From Bog-756 sp963725395 (GTDB lineage: Bacteria; Actinomycetota; Acidimicrobiia; Acidimicrobiales; RAAP-2): a DNA stretch of 64,000 nt. Positions 50,180 through 56,980 of the stretch are shown here, one piece after another. Within the stretch, counting starts at the first letter, position 1; the number at the start of each line of letters is the position of its first letter. The stretch lies in the NCBI GenBank assembly GCA_963725395.1, contig CAVRYH010000013.1, positions 579,288 through 643,287 of the forward strand, read 5' to 3'. Both the position numbers and the translations under genes were made by a program. The notes beneath the pieces were generated by a model. It searched no databases, was not told where the DNA came from, and saw nothing but the letters and a program-made list of their open reading frames with translations.

Positions 50180-51275
50180 CGGTCAGCGCCCCGACCGGCA
50201 TCCGGAGGTCGGACAGCATCCGGAGGTCCTCGTCGGCGGAACGACCGAGGGTGGTCAGGTAGTTGCCCACGATGAGCGCATTGATGCCGGAGGTCATCCC
50301 CATCGCCTGGAGCTCGCGCAACGTCACCTCGCGGCCGCCGGCGTAGCGGAGGATCACTCCGGGCAGGCCCAGTCGGAAGAGGGCGATCCAGCGGATGGCC
50401 TCCCAGGCGGCGACCGGCTCCTCGTCGCCGAGCGGTGTGCCCGGACGGGGGTTGAGGAAGTTGAGCGGCACCTCGGTCGGGTCGAGCTCTTGTAGTTGGA
50501 GGATCAGCTCGATCCGCTGCCCGTCGGACTCGCCCATGCCGATCAGGGCGCCGCAGCAGAGTTCCATCCCGTGGCTGCGCACCAGCCGGCAGGTCGCCTC
50601 ACGCTCCTCCCAGGTGTGGGTGGTCACCACGTTCGAGAAGAAGGAGCGGGCCGTCTCGAGGTTGTGGTTGTAGCGGTGGACGCCACCCTCGGCGAAGCGG
50701 CGGGCCTGGTCGTCGGTGAGGAGCCCGGCGCTGACCGCCACATTGAGCCCGGTCCTCTCCCGGATCATCGGGACCAGCTCGAGGATCCGCAGGACCGTCC
50801 GCTCGTCGGGGCCGCGGACGGCCAGCACGATGCAGAACTCCGATGCGCCGGCGGCCCTCGTCTCCTCGGCGGCGCGGAGCACCTCACCGGCGTCGAGGAA
50901 CGGGGTGGCCTTGACCGGGGTGTCGAACCTCGACGACTGGGAGCAGAAGTGGCAGTCCTCGGGGCAGCCGCCGGTCTTGGCCGAAAGGATGCCCTCGACC
51001 TCGACCTCGGGTCCGCACCAGGACAGTCGCACCTGGTGGGCCAGGGCGGCGAGCGAGGTCACCCATTCGTCGGGGAGCTCGGCCAACCCGGTCAGCTCCC
51101 CGCCGCTCAGCAGGCGCCTCTCGTCGAGCAGCGCGGTCTCGGCAGCGGCCAGTCGGGCCCGGGCGGTCTGGGAATCGATCTCGGGTCGCACCGGCGCCCT
51201 CCGGGCCGTGGTGCGGTTGGGCGCCGAGAGGGTGACGGTGGTACGGATGGGGGTGTCAGCGGTGTCGCCGGGCAT
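50169..51275 (-). CDS. bioB: biotin synthase
   Basis: A 368-residue radical-SAM enzyme that inserts sulfur into dethiobiotin. The 4Fe-4S motif CPEDCHFC has Cys 104, 108 and 111. HRYNHNLETARSFFSNVVTTHTW, MELCCGALIGMGES and the cluster-ligating Arg region VILRYAGGREVTLRELQAMG match BioB. An N-terminal extension of about 45 residues is longer than in E. coli. ATG 51275 is chosen because minus-strand TACCGT ends 6 nt upstream. It overlaps bsaP and lies about 9 kb from bioA-F-D, on the opposite strand. Confidence 0.94.
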   Translation of the reverse strand: MPGDTADTPIRTTVTLSAPNRTTARRAPVRPEIDSQTARARLAAAETALLDERRLLSGGELTGLAELPDEWVTSLAALAHQVRLSWCGPEVEVEGILSAKTGGCPEDCHFCSQSSRFDTPVKATPFLDAGEVLRAAEETRAAGASEFCIVLAVRGPDERTVLRILELVPMIRERTGLNVAVSAGLLTDDQARRFAEGGVHRYNHNLETARSFFSNVVTTHTWEEREATCRLVRSHGMELCCGALIGMGESDGQRIELILQLQELDPTEVPLNFLNPRPGTPLGDEEPVAAWEAIRWIALFRLGLPGVILRYAGGREVTLRELQAMGMTSGINALIVGNYLTTLGRSADEDLRMLSDLRMPVGALTGVL

Positions 51276-51280
51276 GCCGT

Positions 51281-51303
51281 TACGGTAGTTGGCCCGGGCC
51301 AAC
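51281..51303. promoter_or_regulatory. symmetric divergent -10 and 16-bp palindrome between bioB and acyl-CoA dehydrogenase
   Basis: TACGGTA (51281-51287) reads TACGGT rightward and TACCGT leftward, giving a -10 in both directions. Directly adjacent is the perfect palindrome GTTGGCCCGGGCCAAC (51288-51303). For bioB it fills the spacer upstream of the -10; for the rightward gene it covers the start-site region. One repressor bound here could shut both promoters. Confidence 0.55.
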
Positions 51304-51330
51304 CGGGAAAAAGACGACAGGGAGACCGCC

Positions 51331-52629
51331 GTGGCATGGGACTTTTCCACCGAGCCCGAGTTCGAGGAGCAACTGGGCTGGATGCGCCAGTTCGTCCGGG
51401 ACGAGGTGTTCCCTCTCGAGACCCTCGACCTGAGCCACGGTGCCCTGCTCGAGGCGGTCAAGCCGATGCAGGAGGAGGTCAAGAGCCGGGGCCTCTGGGC
51501 GTCCCATCTCCCGCCCGAACTGGGCGGTGGTGGCTTCGGCCAGGTGAAGCTCGGGCTCATGCACGAGATCCTCGGCCAGACCCCCTACGGTCCCGTGGTG
51601 TTCGGGAACAACGCCCCCGACTCGGGCAACGCCGAGCTGCTGGCCATCGGCATCGACTCCTCGGGTCGGGAGGACCAGCGCGAACGCTGGCTGCTCCCAC
51701 TGCTCGACGGGCGGATGCGGAGCGGTTTCTCCATGACCGAGCCGGGCGCAGGGGCCGACCCGACGATGATCTCGACCGCGGCGGTGCGGGACGGGGACGA
51801 GTGGATCATCGACGGCCACAAGTGGTTCACCACCAACGGCTCGGTGGCCGACTTCCTCATCGTGATGGCGGTGACCAACCCTGACGTCCACCCCTACCAG
51901 GGTTGCTCGATGATCGTGGTGCCGGCCGACACCCCGGGGGTGGAGATCGTGCGCGACGTCGCCACCATGGAGGACCCCGTCGAGCACTTCGGGAAGTTCG
52001 GCGGCCACGCCGAGATCCGCTACCACGAGGTGCGGGTGCCCTACGACCACCTGGTCGGCCAGGAGGGCGAGGGCTTCCTCCTGGCCCAGAAGCGGCTGGG
52101 ACCGGGCCGGATCCACCACTGCATGCGTTGGTTGGGCCAGTCCCGACGGGCTTTCGACATGCTGTGCGAGCGGGCGGTCTCCCGCACCACCCACCACTCC
52201 CTGTTGGCCGAGAAGCAGACCATCCAGAACTGGGTGGCCGACTCCCTGGCCGAGATGACCGCCGCCCGGCTCATGACGCTCTACGCGGCGTGGAAGATGG
52301 ACACCGAGGGGGCCTCGGCCGCCCGGGTGGAGATCGCCATGATCAAGTACTACGGCGCCGAGGTCCTCTACAACGTGATCGACCGCGCCATCCAGGTCCA
52401 CGGTGCCCTGGGCTTCTCCACCGACCTCCCGCTCGAGTCGATGTACCGCCACGCCCGGGCGGCGCGCATCTACGACGGACCCGACGAGGTGCACCGGGTG
52501 ACGGTGGCCCGCCAGACCCTGAAGACCTACAAGCCGGTCGAGGTCCCGAGCGAGCACGTGCCGACCCGTCGCGCCGACGCCAAGAGGCGCTTCGCCCACC
52601 TGCTCGACGTCGAGACGGCCGACCGCTGA
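51331..52629 (+). CDS. acyl-CoA dehydrogenase (FadE-like, ACAD10/11 type)
   Basis: A 432-residue FAD-dependent dehydrogenase. It has GLWASHLPPELGGGGFGQVKLGLMHEILG, FSMTEPGAGADPTMISTAAV, WIIDGHKWFTTNGSVADFLIVMAVT, YDHLVGQEGEGFLLAQKRLGPGRIHHCMRWLGQ and the C-terminal IQVHGALGFSTDLPLESMYRHARAARIYDGPDEVHR. It oxidises an acyl-CoA in beta-oxidation-like catabolism. GTG 51331 (VAWDFSTEPEF) is chosen for its AGGGAG Shine-Dalgarno about 7 nt upstream. It shares a divergent promoter with bioB, unusual for a catabolic enzyme. Confidence 0.9.
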   Translation: MAWDFSTEPEFEEQLGWMRQFVRDEVFPLETLDLSHGALLEAVKPMQEEVKSRGLWASHLPPELGGGGFGQVKLGLMHEILGQTPYGPVVFGNNAPDSGNAELLAIGIDSSGREDQRERWLLPLLDGRMRSGFSMTEPGAGADPTMISTAAVRDGDEWIIDGHKWFTTNGSVADFLIVMAVTNPDVHPYQGCSMIVVPADTPGVEIVRDVATMEDPVEHFGKFGGHAEIRYHEVRVPYDHLVGQEGEGFLLAQKRLGPGRIHHCMRWLGQSRRAFDMLCERAVSRTTHHSLLAEKQTIQNWVADSLAEMTAARLMTLYAAWKMDTEGASAARVEIAMIKYYGAEVLYNVIDRAIQVHGALGFSTDLPLESMYRHARAARIYDGPDEVHRVTVARQTLKTYKPVEVPSEHVPTRRADAKRRFAHLLDVETADR

Positions 52630-52653
52630 GCCGGATCGCCCGAGGGTGCGCGC

Positions 52654-53499
52654 TCAGGCCGGCAGGTCGGTGAACCGGGGCGGTCGCTTCTCGCGCAACG
52701 CGGCCACCCCCTCCCGGTAGTCGGGGCCCGCCATCATTGGGTCGAGGAGGGCTTCGGCGTTGGCCACGGCCTGGGCGGCCGTGAGGTGGAAGGCCTCGTA
52801 GACCTGGAGTTTGGAGGCGGCCATCGAGGCGGGGGAGACGGTCGTGGCCAGCATCCGGGCGTACTCACCCACGTGCTCGGCCAGCTCCTCTTGGCGGACG
52901 ACGGCACTGACCAGGCCGAGGGTGAGTGCCTCCTCGGCCTCGAACGTGCGGCTGGACAGGATGAGCTCGAGGGCCCGGGCCTGGCCGATCAGCCTCGGGA
53001 GCAGCCAGGCCAGGCCGAAGGCGCAGGGCAGCCCGAGCCTCCCGTGGGCCGTCGTCAGCTTGGCGCCCGAGGCGGCGAAGCGAACGTCGCAGTAGCAGCT
53101 GAGGGCGAACCCGATGCCGGCCGCCGGCCCGTTCACCGCGGCGATGATCGGTTTTGGTATCCCGAAGTGGTAGGCCAGTTCGGCGTCGAACTCGGGCCGC
53201 ACGCCGAAGCCGGGCCGGTCAAGGTCGTCGGAGTCCCACGATTCGTAGGCGCCGCGGTGGGCGTGGCCGGCCAGGTCGTCTGACTCCGCTCCGGCACAAA
53301 AGCCGCGTCCGCTCCCGGTGACCACGATCACCCTCACCTCGGGATCGTCCGACGCCCGCCGCAGCAGGGACCGGTATTCGGAGTTCATCTGGGACGTCCA
53401 TGCATTCAGGCGCTCGGGACGGTCGAGGGTGATGGTCGCCACCCGCTGCTCGACGGCGTAGCGGGTGGCCTCCAGTGCGATGGGCGCCGACGATGCCAT
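52654..53499 (-). CDS. enoyl-CoA hydratase/isomerase family (crotonase fold)
   Basis: A 281-residue crotonase-fold protein: VATITLDRPERLNAWTSQM, VTGSGRGFCAGAESDDL (oxyanion loop), KPIIAAVNGPAAGIGFALSCYCDVRFAA, then HGRLGLPCAFGLAWLLPRLIGQARALELILSSRTF. The second catalytic-Glu position (ALELIL) is kept. The Glu of the usual PEI triplet is not found; the matching stretch reads HGRLGL, so classical hydratase activity is doubtful and another crotonase reaction is possible. It follows the convergent acyl-CoA dehydrogenase by 24 bp. There is no clear promoter or Shine-Dalgarno at the ATG. Confidence 0.87.
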   Translation of the reverse strand: MASSAPIALEATRYAVEQRVATITLDRPERLNAWTSQMNSEYRSLLRRASDDPEVRVIVVTGSGRGFCAGAESDDLAGHAHRGAYESWDSDDLDRPGFGVRPEFDAELAYHFGIPKPIIAAVNGPAAGIGFALSCYCDVRFAASGAKLTTAHGRLGLPCAFGLAWLLPRLIGQARALELILSSRTFEAEEALTLGLVSAVVRQEELAEHVGEYARMLATTVSPASMAASKLQVYEAFHLTAAQAVANAEALLDPMMAGPDYREGVAALREKRPPRFTDLPA

Positions 53500-53556
53500 C
53501 AGCCCGCGGCCGGACCGGCTGTGGTCATCGTCGACCCGGTCAGTCTCAGCCGCTGG

Positions 53557-55005
53557 TCAGTAGCGGTAGGTGTCCGGCTTGTACGGACCGTCCACCGACA
53601 CACCGATGTACTCGGCCTGCTCCTTGGTCAGCGTGGTCAACCGCACCCCGAGGGCGTCGAGGTGGAGGCGGGCCACCTTCTCGTCGAGGTGCTTCGGCAG
53701 CACGTAGACCTTGTTCTGGTAGTGGCCCTCGTTGTTGAACAGCTCGATCTGGGCCATGGTCTGGTTGGTGAACGAGTTGGACATCACGAAGCTCGGGTGT
53801 CCGGTGGCGTTGCCCAGGTTCAGCAGCCGCCCCTCGGACAGGATGATGACGGTGTGACCGTCGGGGAAGATCCACTTGTCCACCTGGGGCTTGATGTTGA
53901 CCCGCTCGATGCCGTCGATCTTCATCAGCCCGGCCATGTCGATCTCGTTGTCGAAGTGGCCGATGTTCCCCACGATGGCCTGGTGCTTCATCTGGGCCAT
54001 GTCGTCCGCCGTGATGACGTCCTTGTTGCCGGTGGTCGTCACGAAGATGTCGGCGGTGGCCACCACGTCGGCCAGGGTCGCCACCTGGTACCCCTCCATG
54101 GCCGCCTGCAGGGCGCAGATCGGGTCGATCTCGGTGACCACCACCCGGGCCCCCTGGCCGCGGAGTGAGTCGGCGCAACCCTTACCCACGTCCCCGAACC
54201 CGCAGACCACGGCCACCTTGCCCCCGATGAGGGTGTCGGTGGCCCGGTTGATCCCGTCGATCAGCGAATGGCGGCAGCCGTACTTGTTGTCGAACTTGGA
54301 CTTGGTCACCGCGTCGTTGACGTTGATGGCGCTGAACAACAGCTCGCCGGCCTGCTCCATCTCGTTGAGGCGGTGGACCCCGGTGGTCGTCTCCTCGGAC
54401 ACGCCCTTGATCCCCTGGGCGATCCTGGTCCAACGACCCGGGTCCTCGGACAGCCCGGCGGCGAGTACGCCCAGTACGACGGCGAACTCCTCGGACTCGG
54501 CGGTCGACGGATCGGGGACGGCCCCGGCCTTTTCGAACTCGACGCCCTTGTGCACGAGCAGGGTGGCATCCCCGCCGTCGTCCAGGATCATGGTCGGCCC
54601 GCCTTCGGGCCACAGCAGCGCCTGCTCGGTGCACCACCAGTACTCCTCCAGCGACTCGCCCTTCCAGGCGAAGACGGGGACGCCCGAGGGGGCCTCGGGG
54701 GTCCCGTGCGGGCCGACGGCCACAGCGGCGGCGGCGTGGTCCTGGGTCGAGAAGATGTTGCAGCTGGCCCAGCGCACCTCGGCGCCCAGCGCGGTCAGCG
54801 TCTCGATGAGCACCGCGGTCTGGATGGTCATGTGGAGCGACCCGGTGATCTTGGCCCCGCGCAGCGGCTGCTCTAAGGCGTGCTCGGCCCGCATGGCCAT
54901 GAGACCCGGCATCTCGTGCTCGGCCAGTTCGATCTCCTTGCGTCCGAACTCGGCGAGGGAGAGGTCGGCCACCTTGAAGTCGTTGTGGCGGTGCTCGCTG
55001 GTCAT
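53557..55005 (-). CDS. ahcY: S-adenosylhomocysteine hydrolase
   Basis: A 482-residue NAD-dependent enzyme that splits S-adenosylhomocysteine into adenosine and homocysteine, regenerating the methyl cycle. LRGAKITGSLHMTIQTAVLIETL, FSTQDHAAAAVA, the substrate-binding NVNDAVTKSKFDN, NAD motif VCGFGDVGKGCA and C-terminal GPYKPDTYRY are intact. It includes the approximately 40-residue insertion region seen in actinobacterial and plant types. ATG 55005 has AAGGAG 5 nt upstream; a longer frame lacks this. A TACCAT at 55146-55141 (minus) suggests a leader near 130 nt. Confidence 0.95.
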   Translation of the reverse strand: MTSEHRHNDFKVADLSLAEFGRKEIELAEHEMPGLMAMRAEHALEQPLRGAKITGSLHMTIQTAVLIETLTALGAEVRWASCNIFSTQDHAAAAVAVGPHGTPEAPSGVPVFAWKGESLEEYWWCTEQALLWPEGGPTMILDDGGDATLLVHKGVEFEKAGAVPDPSTAESEEFAVVLGVLAAGLSEDPGRWTRIAQGIKGVSEETTTGVHRLNEMEQAGELLFSAINVNDAVTKSKFDNKYGCRHSLIDGINRATDTLIGGKVAVVCGFGDVGKGCADSLRGQGARVVVTEIDPICALQAAMEGYQVATLADVVATADIFVTTTGNKDVITADDMAQMKHQAIVGNIGHFDNEIDMAGLMKIDGIERVNIKPQVDKWIFPDGHTVIILSEGRLLNLGNATGHPSFVMSNSFTNQTMAQIELFNNEGHYQNKVYVLPKHLDEKVARLHLDALGVRLTTLTKEQAEYIGVSVDGPYKPDTYRY

Positions 55006-55057
55006 GGGATCTCCTTCGCTGGGCCCGGTCACCGTCAGTGCCGGGGGATCGTGCGCA

Positions 55058-55146
55058 CACGTGCCACACGAGGGTGGCGGCCGTGTCCGAGGCGTGACCG
55101 ACGGGGCCGGATGGGACGCACCGTGGATATCGGCACGTGCATGGTA
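55058..55146 (-). promoter_or_regulatory. ahcY leader with long-range inverted repeat
   Basis: Minus-strand TACCAT (55146-55141) is a -10 candidate about 135 nt before the ahcY ATG. Immediately after it, CACGTGCC-type sequence at 55132-55139 can pair with 55058-55065 (8 bp), closing a loop of about 66 nt just upstream of the ribosome-binding site region. This could be a leader RNA structure; I do not recognise a known SAH riboswitch core. Confidence 0.3.
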
Positions 55147-55274
55147 CCCCACGAGGACGAAGGGCTCCCGGCTGGGAGGCGTGCCGGTGCCGCGATCCTC
55201 GGGCCTGCCGCCGCCCACCGCTACCATCGGGACTGGCCACCCAGACTGGTTCAACGGGCGGCCAGGAGCGGGGG

Positions 55275-56978
55275 ATGAGGATGACCGACGGACGCGACCA
55301 CACTGGCCTGCACGGCGAACGGGGAGGCCGGCGCCGGGCCGGCGGCGGCTGGTGGGCCGCCGCCGCACTGATCTCGGCCGTCACCCTCGGTGGCGGGGTG
55401 CTCGCTGCCTGCGGATCGTCCTCATCGGCGACGACCTCGACGGCGGGCGGGGCGGTCCTGTTGGTGGGCACGTTCCACGGGCATGCCGGCGGCTACAAGA
55501 CGATCCAGTCGGCCGTCGACGCCGCCAAGCCGGGTGACTGGATCCTCGTGGCCCCAGGGGACTACCACGAGGACGCTGACGAGTCCGGGGTCCACACCGA
55601 TCCGGCCGCCGGCGACATGGGGGGCGTGATGATCACGACCTCGGACCTCCACCTGCGGGGGATGGACCGCTCGACGGTGATTGTCGACGGCACCGATCCG
55701 AGCTCGTCCGGCCCCTGCAGTTCGGCACCGAGCGCGCAGAACTACGGGGCCAAGGGCACCAACGGCCAGACCGTCGGACGCAACGGGATCCTGGTGTGGA
55801 AGGCCGACGACGTCTCGGTCCAGAACCTCACCGCCTGCAACTTCCTCGCCGGCACAGGCGACTCGGGCAACGAGATCTGGTGGAACGGAGGCGCCGACAG
55901 CGGCAAGATCGGGCTCAAGGGCTATTCGGGCAGCTATCTCACGGCGACCTCGACCTTCTTCAGCAGCGAGGGCACGCCCGACCAACAGGAGTCCTCCGCT
56001 GCCCAGTACGGCATCTTCTCCTCCAACGCCGAGGGACCCGGATCGTGGAACCAGCTCTACGCCAGCAACTTCAACGACTCGGGGATGTACGTGGGTGCCT
56101 GCCACCAGCTGTGTGACGTGACCATCGACCACGCGTGGATGGAGTTCAACGCCCTCGGTTATTCGGGGACCAACTCGGGAGGGGCGGTTGTGGTGGAGAA
56201 CTCCCAGTTCGACAACAACCAGGACGGGATGGACACCAACACCCAGATCGACGGGGATCCGCCGGCCCCCCAGAACGGTGCATGCCCGAACGGGGGGATC
56301 AGCCCGATCACCCACACCCATTCCTGTTGGGTGGCGATCCACGACAACTTCCACGACAACAACAACCCGGACGTCCCCGAAGCCGGCAATGCCGCCGCCG
56401 GGCCGACCGGCACGGGGATGACGCTGTCGGGGGGTCGCAACGACACGGTGATGGACGACACGTTCTCCAACAACGGGGCCTGGGGGTTCTTGATGGTCCC
56501 GTACCCCGACTCGGGGACCCCGTCGCTCAACCAGTCCTGCCCGGGCACCGGTGGCGTCGAGACGGCCGGCTTCGGCTGCGTCTACGACCCGATGGGCGAC
56601 GCGCTGGTGGACAACACGTTCAGTCACAACGCCTACTTCGGGAACCCTGGCAACGCCGACTACGGGCAGATCGTGCTCGACGCCGGCCAGCCGCAGAACT
56701 GCTTCTCGGGGAACACCGCCCCCAACGGGAGCATCCCCGCCGACCTCGAGCAGACCCAGCCCACGTGCGGGAAGATCACGACGGCCTCCAACACGGGCGG
56801 CCCGTTGCTCGGACAGGTGCTGTGTGACTCCGGCTTCGGCACATGTCCGGCCGGCGCCAACTACCCGGCCCGCACCGGCGTGGTGATGCACCCGTTGCCA
56901 CAGGGGCTGCCCACCATGGCCGACCCCTGCACGGGCGTTCCGGCCAACGCCTGGTGCCAGGGCGGCAAACCGGTCTGA
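55275..56978 (+). CDS. right-handed parallel beta-helix lipoprotein
   Basis: A 567-residue secreted protein. The N-terminus has a basic region and LGGGVLAAC, a lipobox with Cys about 46, so it is probably membrane-anchored. It is followed by a Ser/Thr linker and a pectate-lyase-like entry GGYKTIQSAVDAAKPGDWILVAPGDYHED. Repeated beta-helix turns follow: DLHLRGMDRSTVIVDGT, DDVSVQNLTACNF, VVVENSQFDNNQDGMDTN, NDTVMDDTFSNNGAWGFLMV, DALVDNTFSHNAYFGN. Several Cys pairs suggest disulfides. A polysaccharide-binding or lyase role is inferred. The ATG has AGGAG 6 nt upstream, and TACCAT at 55222 is a possible -10. Confidence 0.8.
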   Translation: MRMTDGRDHTGLHGERGGRRRAGGGWWAAAALISAVTLGGGVLAACGSSSSATTSTAGGAVLLVGTFHGHAGGYKTIQSAVDAAKPGDWILVAPGDYHEDADESGVHTDPAAGDMGGVMITTSDLHLRGMDRSTVIVDGTDPSSSGPCSSAPSAQNYGAKGTNGQTVGRNGILVWKADDVSVQNLTACNFLAGTGDSGNEIWWNGGADSGKIGLKGYSGSYLTATSTFFSSEGTPDQQESSAAQYGIFSSNAEGPGSWNQLYASNFNDSGMYVGACHQLCDVTIDHAWMEFNALGYSGTNSGGAVVVENSQFDNNQDGMDTNTQIDGDPPAPQNGACPNGGISPITHTHSCWVAIHDNFHDNNNPDVPEAGNAAAGPTGTGMTLSGGRNDTVMDDTFSNNGAWGFLMVPYPDSGTPSLNQSCPGTGGVETAGFGCVYDPMGDALVDNTFSHNAYFGNPGNADYGQIVLDAGQPQNCFSGNTAPNGSIPADLEQTQPTCGKITTASNTGGPLLGQVLCDSGFGTCPAGANYPARTGVVMHPLPQGLPTMADPCTGVPANAWCQGGKPV

Positions 56979-56980
56979 GG

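Noticed and set aside
55006..55274. SAH or SAM riboswitch upstream of ahcY
   Set aside because: I could not match the conserved core of any SAH or SAM class; only a generic inverted repeat is reported.
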